From Tenuifilaceae bacterium CYCD (GTDB lineage: Bacteria > Bacteroidota > Bacteroidia > Bacteroidales > Tenuifilaceae): a stretch of 64,000 bases of DNA. The stretch covers positions 2,294,001-2,358,000 of the forward strand of contig AP027304.1 of NCBI GenBank assembly GCA_036322835.1. The letters run 5' to 3'. The notes below the pieces were generated by a model, which did not search any database, had not been told where the DNA came from, and worked only from the letters and a program-made list of their open reading frames with translations. How positions within the stretch are numbered: position 1 is the first letter of the stretch; every line of letters begins with the position of its first letter. A program made the position numbers and the translations under genes. Of the stretch, positions 35,505 to 45,600 are shown one piece after another.

Positions 35505-36770
35505 TTAAGCCTTTGTATTGATAGCCTCTACAGGGCTTAACCTCGATGCAATCCATGCTGGTACAAACCCAGAAACAATTCCAATTACTGCCGAAATTAA
35601 CAATCCTCTAATGATGTTTGGCAATGTCAGATAAATTGAGAAGTCTGTGGAGTTGTTAATTATCACTGTTCCAATGAAGATGAGGAGCAAGCCAATAACT
35701 CCACCCAACACGGCCAAAAGAACGGCTTCGTATAGAAACTGTATCAGAATAAAATATCGTTTAGCACCGAGTGCTTTCTGAATGCCGATTTGACTTGTAC
35801 GTTCCTTAACCGATACAAACATGATATTGGCAATGCCAAAGCCACCCACAATAATTGCAAAGAATGCTATAAAGCCACCCGCAAAGTTGATGGAGCTAAA
35901 AATTGCATCTAGGCTATCCTTCATCAAACTAATTTGGTTGAGGGCGAAATTGTCGTCGTCAAGTGGTTTTAATCTATGAAACGATCGAAGTATTCCTCTC
36001 AGTTCGTCCATTAAATCGGCAACGTTGGTGTTGGACTTGGCTTTAACCATTATCCATGGTCCATTACGCCTTGGATCAACCATTGTCTTTGCTATTTCTA
36101 GGGGTATTAGAACAAGATCATCGTTACTATCTTCGCCAATAGCCGATTTCCCTTCTTTCTCGAAAACACCTATAACGGTTAACTTTTTAGTTCCAACCTG
36201 TATGGTTTTACCGATTGGACTGGCTCCTTCAAATAGGTCGCGAACAATATTTTGCCCAATAATGGCAAGGCTACGTCCAGCGTTGATTTCGAAAGGTGAA
36301 AAGAAACGACCTTCGGCTAATTCGAACGAGCGGATGTTATCATAGTCGGTGGTAGTTCCGTAAACTGCTGTACTTGAGAGATTGTTTTTTTGAAACTTAA
36401 TAGTTGTCCGGAAACCAACGCAAAAACATGCCGATTCTGTAAGATTACTTCTTCTCCTTATTTCATCAAGATCATCGAGAGTTGGCTGTGGCCGGTTCAT
36501 GTATTTCCACCAGGGGTATTCCTCGTTTCCGCCCCACGGCCATTTTTGAACGTAAACAACTTTATCGCCAAGGGATTGCAAGCTGTCGCGTATATTCTTC
36601 TCTAAGCTATCGAGCATTGTAAATACCGAAATGATCGCAAAAATGCCTATAGTTATTCCAAATAACGAAAGGAATGTGCGGAGTTTATTGGCTGTTATTG
36701 CCTGATAGGCAAATTGCATACTTTCTCTGGCCAATCGGATAAGTACTATAAATGGACGAAATGCTTTCAT
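35505..36770 (-). CDS. MacB/FtsX-type ABC transporter permease
   Basis: 421 residues. N-terminal transmembrane helix in NKLRTFLSLFGITIGIFAIISVFT, a periplasmic MacB core domain (about 60-270) and the FtsX domain with three helices (GGFIAFFAIIVGGFGIANIMFV, then VKERTSQIGIQKALGAKR, and two C-terminal helices ending SRLSPVEAINTKA). Belongs to the mechanotransmission family (MacB, LolC/E); the ATPase partner is not next to it. Substrate unknown: drugs, lipoproteins or peptides are all possible. Confidence 0.9.
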   Translation of the reverse strand: MKAFRPFIVLIRLARESMQFAYQAITANKLRTFLSLFGITIGIFAIISVFTMLDSLEKNIRDSLQSLGDKVVYVQKWPWGGNEEYPWWKYMNRPQPTLDDLDEIRRRSNLTESACFCVGFRTTIKFQKNNLSSTAVYGTTTDYDNIRSFELAEGRFFSPFEINAGRSLAIIGQNIVRDLFEGASPIGKTIQVGTKKLTVIGVFEKEGKSAIGEDSNDDLVLIPLEIAKTMVDPRRNGPWIMVKAKSNTNVADLMDELRGILRSFHRLKPLDDDNFALNQISLMKDSLDAIFSSINFAGGFIAFFAIIVGGFGIANIMFVSVKERTSQIGIQKALGAKRYFILIQFLYEAVLLAVLGGVIGLLLIFIGTVIINNSTDFSIYLTLPNIIRGLLISAVIGIVSGFVPAWIASRLSPVEAINTKA

Positions 36771-36983
36771 GTTGTACTGATTCTAGTATTAGACAATGCG
36801 TTTCTGTTCAATATTTTTTTATAGATAGCTTTTGAATTCAATGACAATAAACAAAAGTATTAATTCCAGTCAATCAACATTAAAAAGAACTGTTAAAGAC
36901 TCTGAATTTTTAGATTAAAGAACTTTCTCAAGGTTTAAATTGAGAATGGACGCTTGCCGAAGTTTTATTATTATTTAAGAGGA

Positions 36984-38063
36984 TTAGTATTTATACAGCA
37001 AGTTTATGGTTTCGATGCCAATTATGTTTTGGGCATTTAAGCTGTAGGAGTTTATAAGAACCACTACGCCATCCTTTGTAGTATTGTTAAATGCAATAAA
37101 TGATGAAAAACCGCGAGTTCCTCCATTGTGCCAGTATATCTCATTGTTATTGCCATCAATAGTTATATGCCAACCTAATCCCATGTGGAAATGTTCGTTT
37201 ACAGTGAATGTTCTTGTTTGGGTTAGGGTTAAGGCCTCTTTTATGGAAGAACTATCGCGGTTAATATTTTCTTTTAGGTATATCATCATGTCGTGCAGGT
37301 TCGATTTTATGGTTCCTGCTGCCTCAAAAATATTGGACCATTGATAGAAGTCGGCACGCTGCATTTGGTAGTAGCCCTGAGCAACATTGTTGATAGGAAT
37401 GTCTTCTGCCTTACAGCACGTATATTGCATACCCATTGGCGTAAATATGTTTTCTTTTAGAAGATCATCGTATTCTGTCCCTGTTGTTCTTCCTATTAAA
37501 TAGCCAACAAGTCCCATTCCTAAATTAGAGTACTCATAGGTTGTTCCTGGCGTATTGTGTAGTTGAAGATCGTTAAAATAATTGGCTAATGCGGCTTCGT
37601 CAAAGTTTGCCACGGGCTGTTCTGTTGGTAGATTGTCAGGTTCGCTTGGCAAACCTGATGTGTGGTTTAGAAGGTTAAAAAAACTGATGTGAACCCCATC
37701 TTTGTATGGAACTTGTATGTTGAGAGGAAAGAATCCATCTATTGTATCGTTCAATGATACTTGATTTTGAGTCACCGCATTTGCGAAAAGAAGCGCGGTA
37801 AATGTTTTTGTTATCGAACCAATTTCGAAAATTGTAAGTTCATCAATTTTCTCTCCGGTTGATAAGTCTTTTGTCCCAAAGAAGTAATGGTTTGTTTTGC
37901 CATTGTGATATACCCCAATTGTTACGCCTGCAAGATTTTCGGATTCAATGTTTTCGTTTACAAGTTTTTCAATTTCACTAGTTAATGAAGGTTCTATGTT
38001 GTTTTTTTGGCAGGAGACAAAGAATCCAACACTTAGAATTAGAAGGCATATTGATTTTTTCAT
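36984..38063 (-). CDS. Serine beta-lactamase-family lipoprotein
   Basis: 359 residues from ATG 38063 (MKKSICLLILSVGFFVSCQK, lipobox with Cys 18); the frame runs 24 bases further upstream. Class C-like serine hydrolase fold: S-x-x-K in GSITKTFTAL, Tyr-x-Asn in YEYSNLGMGLVGYLIG, and His-x-Gly in HNGGTRGFSSF. Related proteins include AmpC beta-lactamases, DD-peptidases and esterases; the sequence alone does not say which. Anchored in the envelope. Confidence 0.87.
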   Translation of the reverse strand: MKKSICLLILSVGFFVSCQKNNIEPSLTSEIEKLVNENIESENLAGVTIGVYHNGKTNHYFFGTKDLSTGEKIDELTIFEIGSITKTFTALLFANAVTQNQVSLNDTIDGFFPLNIQVPYKDGVHISFFNLLNHTSGLPSEPDNLPTEQPVANFDEAALANYFNDLQLHNTPGTTYEYSNLGMGLVGYLIGRTTGTEYDDLLKENIFTPMGMQYTCCKAEDIPINNVAQGYYQMQRADFYQWSNIFEAAGTIKSNLHDMMIYLKENINRDSSSIKEALTLTQTRTFTVNEHFHMGLGWHITIDGNNNEIYWHNGGTRGFSSFIAFNNTTKDGVVVLINSYSLNAQNIIGIETINLLYKY

Positions 38064-38385
38064 ATTTGTTTGATATAATGGGTTCAATAAATTTATGGGT
38101 TTGTTATTCTCAAAAGATAAGCCAACTTTTTGAATTTTTCAATCAAATTAGGTTTTGTAAAGTTTTATGGGTTGAAAACTTTTGTGTATATAAAGGTTTG
38201 GTAAATAGTGTTTTAAATCAGGATAGGTTGGGCTGTTTTCATCGATTTGTCTATATCTAATGTAAACTGTTAATAAATAATTAGTATTTTTTTGTATGAT
38301 TTATTGATTTTTAAAAGCTTTTAACCATTTTTACTGATTGAAAATAAACACATCTTTAAAATCTAACAGCCTGAAATATAGAGTA
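38064..38385. other. AT-rich divergent intergenic region
   Basis: 322 bases between the diverging beta-lactamase-like gene and purH. It is AT-rich and should hold both promoters, but I cannot pick a convincing box; no hairpin or RNA structure was recognised. Confidence 0.5.
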
Positions 38386-39912
38386 ATGAAAGATTTGAAA
38401 TCGATTAAAACTGCACTAATATCTGTTTATCACAAGGATAAACTCGATGAAATTGTAAAATTACTCAATAGCTACAAGGTTAAAATTTATTCAACCGGAG
38501 GAACTCTGGATTTTATTACGGGATGTGGCGTTGAGGCAACTCCTGTGGAGAGTTTAACTGGTTATCCTTCAATACTTGGTGGTAGAGTTAAAACTCTTCA
38601 TCCAAAAATTTTTGGAGGTATTTTGGCCCGTCGCGACAACGAGAATGATTTGTTCCAGTTACAGGAGTACGTTATTCCCGAGATGGATTTGGTGATAGTC
38701 GATCTTTATCCCTTTGAGCAAACGGTTGCTTCGGGTGCCTCTGACCCCGAAATAATTGAGAAGATCGATATTGGTGGTGTTTCGTTGATTAGGGCTGCCG
38801 CTAAAAATTTTAAGGATGTTGTTATTGTTTCCAATCGTAGCCAGTACTCAAAGTTAATCGGTATTTTGGAAAGCAACCATTGCTCAACCGATCTTGCGCA
38901 GCGTAAAATGTTTGCGGCTGAGGCTTTTGGAACAACATCGCATTACGACACTGCCATTTTCAACTACTTTAACGGTGAGTTCCCTCAAGCATCATTCAGG
39001 AAGAGCGTTGAGGGCTTGAATGTGTTGCGTTATGGCGAGAATCCTCATCAAAATGGCGTATTCTATGGCAATTTAAATGCTCATTTTGATCAATTACATG
39101 GTAAAGAAATTTCGTACAATAATCTTTTAGATATTGATGCTGCGGTTAACCTCATTAAAGAGTTTTCCGATGCAACTGTTGCAATTCTTAAGCATAATAA
39201 TGCCTGTGGCGTGGCAACACGTAACGATATAAAGTCCGCCTGGGTTGATGCGTTAGCCGGAGATCCTGTTTCGGCGTATGGTGGTGTTATTATAACAAAC
39301 AGAGATATTGATGCCGCCACTGCGGAGGAAATGAATAAAATTTTCTTTGAAGTTCTTATTGCTCCAGCATATACCGATGAGGCTTTGACGATTCTTAAAT
39401 CCAAAAAGAATAGAATTATTCTGGTAATAAAAGATTTTCAGTTACCTCAGCTTATTCATCGAACTTTGCTTAATGGCGTTTTAGTTCAGGAACGCGATTC
39501 GCACAGGGAATCACCTGAGGAGTTAAAGGTAGTAACCGCTAGCGCTCCAACGCAACAACAGGTTGATGATTTGCTTTTTGCCAATATTATTGTGAAACAC
39601 TCAAAGTCAAACGCTATTGTTTTTGCCAAGAATAAACAGCTTATGGCAAGTGGCGTTGGGCAAACATCTCGGGTTGATGCGGTTAAACAGGCTATCGATA
39701 AGGCTCACAATTTTAACTTTGATTTGAAAGGAGCCGTTATGGCATCGGATGCCTTCTTTCCATTTTCCGACAGCGTTGAGGTTGCATCAAAGGCTGGTGT
39801 TACTGCGGTAATTCAACCCGGAGGATCGGTGAGAGATCAGGAAACCATTGATTTTTGCAATAACAATGGAATTGCAATGGTTATAACAGGAGTTAGACAT
39901 TTCAAACATTAA
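38386..39912 (+). CDS. purH: Bifunctional AICAR formyltransferase / IMP cyclohydrolase
   Basis: 508 residues from ATG 38386 (MKDLKSIKTALISVYHKD); 48 upstream bases are open but not family-like. Catalyses the last two steps of de novo IMP synthesis. N-terminal cyclohydrolase: YSTGGTLDFI, GRVKTLHPKIFGGIL, IDIGGVSLIRAAAKN. Formyltransferase: LRYGENPHQNGVFYG, ILKHNNACGVA, SDAFFPFSDSVEVA, IQPGGSVRDQE. Complete. mreB follows 20 bases later, so purH probably leads the rod-shape operon. Confidence 0.97.
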   Translation: MKDLKSIKTALISVYHKDKLDEIVKLLNSYKVKIYSTGGTLDFITGCGVEATPVESLTGYPSILGGRVKTLHPKIFGGILARRDNENDLFQLQEYVIPEMDLVIVDLYPFEQTVASGASDPEIIEKIDIGGVSLIRAAAKNFKDVVIVSNRSQYSKLIGILESNHCSTDLAQRKMFAAEAFGTTSHYDTAIFNYFNGEFPQASFRKSVEGLNVLRYGENPHQNGVFYGNLNAHFDQLHGKEISYNNLLDIDAAVNLIKEFSDATVAILKHNNACGVATRNDIKSAWVDALAGDPVSAYGGVIITNRDIDAATAEEMNKIFFEVLIAPAYTDEALTILKSKKNRIILVIKDFQLPQLIHRTLLNGVLVQERDSHRESPEELKVVTASAPTQQQVDDLLFANIIVKHSKSNAIVFAKNKQLMASGVGQTSRVDAVKQAIDKAHNFNFDLKGAVMASDAFFPFSDSVEVASKAGVTAVIQPGGSVRDQETIDFCNNNGIAMVITGVRHFKH

Positions 39913-39932
39913 AAACATAATATTCATCAGAT

Positions 39933-40955
39933 ATGGGACTTTTTTCATTTTTAACGCAGGAGTTGGCAATCGATCTGGGGACTGCCAATACAATTATTCT
40001 GTATAACGATAAGATTGTGGTTGATCAACCTTCAATTGTAGCAATTGATCAGGCCACATCAAAAATGATTGCAATTGGAGAGGAAGCGCGTGCAATGCAC
40101 GGTAAAACTCACGAAAATATAAAAACCATTCGGCCACTCCGCGATGGTGTTATTGCAGACTTCAACGCTGCCGAACAGATGATCCGTGGAATGATCAAGA
40201 TGATCAATACCAAAAATGCAATTTTCAATCCATCACTCCGGATGGTGATTGGCATTCCTAGCGGAAGTACCGAAGTGGAGATACGTGCGGTTCGCGACTC
40301 ATCGGAACATGCAGGAGGCCGTGATGTGTACTTGATTTATGAGCCAATGGCTGCTGCGTTGGGTATTGGTTTGGATGTTTTGGCACCTGAAGGAAGCATG
40401 GTTGTCGATATTGGAGGTGGTACCACCGAGATTGCTGTTATTGCACTTGGTGGTATTGTTTGCAATAAGTCTGTACGTATTGCCGGTGATGGATTTACTT
40501 CGGATATTCAGGCATATATGCGCCATCAGCATAATGTTAAGATTGGTGAACGTACTGCTGAAGATATTAAAATTCAGGTTGGATCTGCTTTGCCCGATTT
40601 GGATAATCCTCCTGCCGATTTTATTGTTCGTGGACCGAACTTGATGACTGCCTTGCCAATTGAAGTTCCTGTATCATATCAGGAAATAGCGTACTGCCTT
40701 GATAAATCGTTATCAAAAGTTGAGTCGGCTATCTTCAATGTGTTGGAGCAAACCCCACCAGAACTCTATGCTGATATTGTTCAAAAGGGTATCTATCTAG
40801 CTGGTGGAGGGGCATTGTTACGTGGGCTTGACAAGAGGCTATCCGAGAAGGTTAATATTCCATTCCATGTTGCGGAGGATCCATTACATGCAGTTGCGCG
40901 TGGTACCGGTATTGCCCTTAAGAATGTTGATAGGTTTCCATTCTTAATGCGATAG
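39933..40955 (+). CDS. mreB: Rod shape-determining actin-like protein
   Basis: 340 residues, normal MreB size. Actin-fold motifs: phosphate-1 ELAIDLGTANTI, connecting region IRPLRDGVIADFNAAE, phosphate-2 MVVDIGGGTTEIAVI, adenosine motif GIYLAGGGALLRGL. Polymerises under the inner membrane and directs the elongasome encoded by the next four genes. N-terminus MGLFSFLTQ could be the membrane-binding helix. Confidence 0.98.
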   Translation: MGLFSFLTQELAIDLGTANTIILYNDKIVVDQPSIVAIDQATSKMIAIGEEARAMHGKTHENIKTIRPLRDGVIADFNAAEQMIRGMIKMINTKNAIFNPSLRMVIGIPSGSTEVEIRAVRDSSEHAGGRDVYLIYEPMAAALGIGLDVLAPEGSMVVDIGGGTTEIAVIALGGIVCNKSVRIAGDGFTSDIQAYMRHQHNVKIGERTAEDIKIQVGSALPDLDNPPADFIVRGPNLMTALPIEVPVSYQEIAYCLDKSLSKVESAIFNVLEQTPPELYADIVQKGIYLAGGGALLRGLDKRLSEKVNIPFHVAEDPLHAVARGTGIALKNVDRFPFLMR

Positions 40956-41003
40956 TATTGTTTTGTATTCTTTCGGAATACATCTCTAAGGCAAAGGTTA
41001 CAG

Positions 41004-41834
41004 ATGAATAATTTTATTCGATTCCTTGAGCGGTTCCACTTTGTGATACTTTTTGTGGTACTTTTTACCATTTCGATGGTAATGTACCTCAATACCACCT
41101 ATTACCAAAAAGCACAGGTAGGGCGATTAACTAAAGGCATTTCTGGACTTATTGCTGGTCAGTTCAGCAATATAGGCCAGTACATGAACTTGAAAAGATC
41201 AAACATAGAGTTAACGTTGGAGAATGTAGCGCTAAGGAACGAGATAGAAAGGTTGCGAAGCACGCTGCAGGAAAGAGGATTCTCAACCCGCATTGATAGT
41301 TTGAGTGGGGCTAGGTATATCCATATCCCTGCTCGGATTGTAAATAATACAGTAAACCGTCAGCATAACTTTATAACCCTTAATGTTGGTTTGAACGAAG
41401 GGGTTACTCAAGGGATGGGCGTTATTTGCGATGATGGTGTTGTTGGAGTTGTTGCTTCGGTTAGCCGCGATTTTTGCACGGTTATATCAACCCTGAATAT
41501 CGATTTGAAAATTTCTGCGAAGCATCATAAATCGGGTGTATTTGGTTCTCTCTCGTGGGATGGTTTGAATTACAGTGAGGTGGTGCTAAGGGATGTGCCC
41601 CGGCATGTAAATATTGCCGTTGGCGATACAATAGTGACCAGTGGGTTTTCAGCAATATTCCCACGCGATATACCTTTAGGAACAATATCGGAGTTTGAGG
41701 GTAAGGACGGAAACTTTTACAATATCAGAGTTTTACTATTGGCTGATTTTAGAAGGTTAGATAACGTATACGTTGTTAAATCGTACGATAATCCTGAGAT
41801 TACAAAAATTGAAATAACCAATAGAAATGATTAA
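41004..41834 (+). CDS. mreC: Rod shape-determining protein MreC
   Basis: 276 residues. A short cytoplasmic N-terminus, one membrane helix (FVILFVVLFTISMVMYL), a periplasmic coiled coil (about 62-95, LTLENVALRNEIERL), and a beta domain with IPARIVNNTVNRQHNFITLN, VGLNEGVTQGMGVI and the conserved DGVVG. Scaffold linking MreB to PBP2/RodA. Its stop overlaps the start of mreD by 8 bases. Confidence 0.96.
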   Translation: MNNFIRFLERFHFVILFVVLFTISMVMYLNTTYYQKAQVGRLTKGISGLIAGQFSNIGQYMNLKRSNIELTLENVALRNEIERLRSTLQERGFSTRIDSLSGARYIHIPARIVNNTVNRQHNFITLNVGLNEGVTQGMGVICDDGVVGVVASVSRDFCTVISTLNIDLKISAKHHKSGVFGSLSWDGLNYSEVVLRDVPRHVNIAVGDTIVTSGFSAIFPRDIPLGTISEFEGKDGNFYNIRVLLLADFRRLDNVYVVKSYDNPEITKIEITNRND

Positions 41835-42336
41835 GCAGTTGCCGCGATATTTATTACTGTTTGTAGTCATAATCGCGCTACAAGTATTAGTATTGAACAA
41901 TATTAATCTAGGTGGTTACATAAATCCATACGTGTACATCCTGTTTATCCTACTTTTACCTTTTAGCATACCGGGGTGGTTATTACTAATCATAGGTTTT
42001 ATTACGGGATTTACTGTTGACTATTTCATGAATACCTTAGGATTGCATACATCGGCAACCCTATTGTTGGCATTCCTTCGCCCAGTTATACTTTCATGGA
42101 TTAGCTTTAGAGGGGATTTAGACAAGTTTGACTCACCAAGTATAGGAAGTAGTAGCGTTGAATGGTTTGTGCGATATGCCTTGATAGCCGTGGTTTTTCA
42201 TCATTCAGCATTATTTATTTTGGAGAAGTTTTCGTTTTATCAGTTCCATATCACCTTGCTTCGAATTTTGCTAAGTTCATTATGCACCTCGCTTTTTATT
42301 GTAATCTTTGAACTATTACGTTCGGCTAGAAAGTAG
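41827..42336 (+). CDS. mreD: Rod shape-determining membrane protein MreD
   Basis: 169 residues and about five membrane helices (LLLFVVIIALQVLVL, YVYILFILLLPFSIPGWL, LLIIGFITGFTVDYF and others). Assigned from position between mreC and mrdA, size and the NPYVYILFILLLP segment typical of Bacteroidota MreD. Starts inside the end of mreC (8-base overlap). Confidence 0.9.
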   Translation: MIKQLPRYLLLFVVIIALQVLVLNNINLGGYINPYVYILFILLLPFSIPGWLLLIIGFITGFTVDYFMNTLGLHTSATLLLAFLRPVILSWISFRGDLDKFDSPSIGSSSVEWFVRYALIAVVFHHSALFILEKFSFYQFHITLLRILLSSLCTSLFIVIFELLRSARK

Positions 42337-42344
42337 GTATTGTT

Positions 42345-44198
42345 GTGCAGTTAAATATCACCACCGATAAAAAGTATATTGTCTCAGGGATTATAATCCT
42401 TGTGTTCATTGTAATTGTAGTGAAACTATTTTACATTCAAGTTGTTGATAGTTCCTACAAATTCTCGGCAAACAATAATGTGTTAAGGTACATTACTCAG
42501 TATCCCGCTCGTGGATTGATTTACGATCGGAAAGGGAAGATGCTTGTGGCCAACCAGGTAGTTTACGACCTGCTCATGATCAAAAATCAAGTTAAAACCT
42601 TTGATACCCTAGAGTTTGCCTCAATGCTCGGACTTACCGTTGAGGAGGTGAGGGAGGCATTTATTCAAATGCAGAAGCAAAAAGGTTATTCTCCTCGAAA
42701 GGCCGTTGTTTTCTTAAAGCAGATATCGGATTCCTCGTATGCTCGATTACAGGAAGTGCTGTATAAGTATGATGGATTTGAGGTGCAACCGCGTACGGTA
42801 AGAACCTATCCTCGATCCATTGCTGGCCATTTGCTCGGTTATATTGGCGAGGTGGACGAGGCTGTAATTAAGAAGCAACCATACTATCAGCAGGGCGACT
42901 ATATTGGCGTTAGTGGAATTGAGAGATCCTACGAGTCGGAGTTAAGAGGTGTTAAGGGAATTAATATTTATATGGTTGATGTTCACAACCGTATAAAAGG
43001 CCCTTATGAGGAAGGAAAATATGATTCCCTTTCTAAAATTGGAAAAAGCCTAACCTCTACCATCGATGGCGATTTGCAGGAATACGGTGAGCGGCTGATG
43101 GTAAATAAGATTGGTAGTGTAGTTGCCATTGAACCTAAAACTGGCGAGGTACTGGCAATGGTATCGAGTCCAACGTATGATCCTAAGTTGCTTATTGGGC
43201 GCGATAGAGCCGATAATTTTAAGGTACTTCAGAGCGATTCGTTGAAACCAATTTTTAATCGATCAATTATGGCTCTTTACCCGCCGGGTTCTACCTTTAA
43301 GGTGGTAAATGCGCTAATTGGTTTAGAGGAAGGCGTGGTTACTCCCGAGACTCGGTATGCTTGTTATGGTGGGTATACCGTGGGAAGAGGAGTCGGATGC
43401 CATCATCATGCATCGCCGTTAAACTTGGAGCAATCCATAGCCTCATCGTGTAATACTTATTATTGCCACGTTTTTAGAAATATTGTTGATAATAGAAAGT
43501 ACGGATCAATTGAGTTAGGGTTCGATAACTGGAAACGTCAGGTTGAGTCATTTGGCTATGGCAATACATTAGGTATCGATTTACCGCACGAGCGCAAAGG
43601 AATTGTGCCATCGGTTAATTATTATAATAAGTATTTCCGTAAGGGAGGATGGAATTCGTTAACCATCGTTTCATTGTCAATAGGACAGGGTGAACTTTCT
43701 GTAACTCCTTTGCAAATGGCAAACCTAGTTTCAACAATTGCTAATCGGGGCTATTACTATACCCCTCATATTGTTAAAAGTATAGAGGGTGAAATTCGAC
43801 TAGACCCTCGTTTTTACGAGAAGCATACCACATCCGTGGATTCAACCTGGTTTAAGTATATTATAGAAGGGATGGATTTGGCCGTTAATTGTGGCCCAGG
43901 TGGTGGGGGAACTGCCAGGATTGCCGCCATTCCTGATATTAGAATCTGTGGAAAGACAGGAACTTCTCAGAACCCACATGGTGCGGATCACTCAGTGTTT
44001 TTTGCCTTTGCTCCAAAAGATGATCCTAAAATTGCCATAGCGGTTTACGTTGAGAATGCTGGTTTCGGAGCAACTTGGGCTGCTCCTATTGCTAGTCTTA
44101 TGATTGAAAAATACTTGAGAGATTCAATTACTCGTCCAGACTTGGAGCAATATATTTTACAAGCTAATCTGTTAAATCGCCATGCAAAGAAGAAGTAA
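42345..44198 (+). CDS. mrdA: Penicillin-binding protein 2, elongasome transpeptidase
   Basis: 617 residues from a GTG at 42345. One N-terminal membrane helix, a pedestal domain (PARGLIYDRKGKMLVAN) and a class B transpeptidase: Ser-x-x-Lys with Ser about 316 (PPGSTFKV), Ser-Cys-Asn about 370 and Lys-Thr-Gly-Thr about 537 (GKTGTSQNPHG). Crosslinks new peptidoglycan made by RodA in the lateral wall. Ends inside the start of rodA (17-base overlap). Confidence 0.96.
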   Translation: MQLNITTDKKYIVSGIIILVFIVIVVKLFYIQVVDSSYKFSANNNVLRYITQYPARGLIYDRKGKMLVANQVVYDLLMIKNQVKTFDTLEFASMLGLTVEEVREAFIQMQKQKGYSPRKAVVFLKQISDSSYARLQEVLYKYDGFEVQPRTVRTYPRSIAGHLLGYIGEVDEAVIKKQPYYQQGDYIGVSGIERSYESELRGVKGINIYMVDVHNRIKGPYEEGKYDSLSKIGKSLTSTIDGDLQEYGERLMVNKIGSVVAIEPKTGEVLAMVSSPTYDPKLLIGRDRADNFKVLQSDSLKPIFNRSIMALYPPGSTFKVVNALIGLEEGVVTPETRYACYGGYTVGRGVGCHHHASPLNLEQSIASSCNTYYCHVFRNIVDNRKYGSIELGFDNWKRQVESFGYGNTLGIDLPHERKGIVPSVNYYNKYFRKGGWNSLTIVSLSIGQGELSVTPLQMANLVSTIANRGYYYTPHIVKSIEGEIRLDPRFYEKHTTSVDSTWFKYIIEGMDLAVNCGPGGGGTARIAAIPDIRICGKTGTSQNPHGADHSVFFAFAPKDDPKIAIAVYVENAGFGATWAAPIASLMIEKYLRDSITRPDLEQYILQANLLNRHAKKK

Positions 44199-45600
44199 AT
44201 TCGTAGATAACCTCGATTGGACTACAGTATTTATTTACATTCTTCTCGTTTTCATGGGATGGATGAATATTTATGCTGCGGTTTACAGCGAGGAGCATAG
44301 TAGCATTCTAGATTTTAGTCAACGTTATGGAAAACAGTTGGCTTGGATAATCTTTGCATTTGTTATTGCTATTGTGATAATGCTAAGCGATAGTAGGCTA
44401 TATGTGGTTTTTGCCTACTTTATTTTTGGGTTTATGATGGCGCTTCTTTTATCTACTCTGGTTTTTGGGAGGGTCGTAAATGCTTCAAAATCTTGGATTC
44501 AAATTGGTTCATTTGGACTTCAACCTGCTGAGTTTGCTAAGTTTGCCACGGCTCTTGCTCTTGCAAAGTTAATGGGACCATACGGTTTTAAGTTGAATAC
44601 ATTTAAGTCGTATGTAAAGGTTGGCTTAATTATAGCACTTCCTGTAGGTATAATCCTACTGCAGAATGATACTGGTTCAGCATTGGTTTTTGGTTCATTT
44701 ATTTTTATTCTCTACCGCGAGGGTTTACCTGGATGGATTTTGGCATTCCTCATATTTTTAGTAGGCCTTTTTATTGTTACACTTATATATAATCCAGTAT
44801 CGGTAACAGTGTTTTTGTATTTGCTCACTGTTTTTATTTTCATACTTCAAACCCGAAAATATAAGGATGCTCTTAGAATAACCGTTGGAGTAATTGGGCT
44901 TGGTGCATTGTTGTATGTTGCTTCGGAGATTTTCGACTTAAAACTTAATAGGGCTCTGTTCTTTTTGATACCCATTCTTATTGGAGTTATAGTAGCAATT
45001 ATTCATGGATTTGTTGCCCGTTTCCGTCAGGCATACCTCTGGGGTGCATTTCTTGCTGTTTCTGCCTTTGCTTCGCTATCTGTTGATTATGTTTTCCATA
45101 ACATACTCGATGTTCACCATCAGCGACGTATTAATGACTTGTTGGGTATAGAGTCCGATCCTTTGGGTTGGGGATACAATGTAAATCAGTCTAAGATAGC
45201 CATAGGTTCAGGTGGATTTATTGGGAAAGGATATCTGGGGGGAACCCAAACCAAGTTTAACTTTGTACCAGAGCAGAGTACCGATTTTATTTTCTGTACA
45301 GTGGGAGAGGAGTGGGGCTTTGTGGGCTCCGTGGCCGTTTTGGGGCTATTCCTCTACTTACTTCTAAGGTTGATTAGAATTGCAGAGCGCCAACGCGAGG
45401 GATTTGCTCGCATATACGGTTATGGAGTTGTCTCTATTCTTTTCTTTCATATAGTGGTTAATGTGGGAATGACGGTGGGGGTATTCCCTGTAATTGGGAT
45501 TCCGTTGCCATTCTTTAGCTATGGGGGCTCTTCGCTGTGGGCATTTACCATATTGCTCTTTATCCTGCTAAAATTTGATTCCGATAGGTTCGGGCATTAA
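44182..45600 (+). CDS. rodA: SEDS-family peptidoglycan polymerase RodA
   Basis: 472 residues with about ten membrane helices. SEDS hallmarks: WIQIGSFGLQPAEFAK, LQNDTGSALVF, the GSGGFIGKGYLGGTQTK loop with FVPEQSTDFIF, and GIPLPFFSYGGSSL. About 100 residues longer than E. coli RodA; the extra part lies in the middle (about 165-290) and holds extra helices, as in other Bacteroidota RodA. Last gene of the purH-mre operon; its stop TAA shares bases with the stop of the convergent gene. Confidence 0.95.
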   Translation: MQRRSKFVDNLDWTTVFIYILLVFMGWMNIYAAVYSEEHSSILDFSQRYGKQLAWIIFAFVIAIVIMLSDSRLYVVFAYFIFGFMMALLLSTLVFGRVVNASKSWIQIGSFGLQPAEFAKFATALALAKLMGPYGFKLNTFKSYVKVGLIIALPVGIILLQNDTGSALVFGSFIFILYREGLPGWILAFLIFLVGLFIVTLIYNPVSVTVFLYLLTVFIFILQTRKYKDALRITVGVIGLGALLYVASEIFDLKLNRALFFLIPILIGVIVAIIHGFVARFRQAYLWGAFLAVSAFASLSVDYVFHNILDVHHQRRINDLLGIESDPLGWGYNVNQSKIAIGSGGFIGKGYLGGTQTKFNFVPEQSTDFIFCTVGEEWGFVGSVAVLGLFLYLLLRLIRIAERQREGFARIYGYGVVSILFFHIVVNVGMTVGVFPVIGIPLPFFSYGGSSLWAFTILLFILLKFDSDRFGH

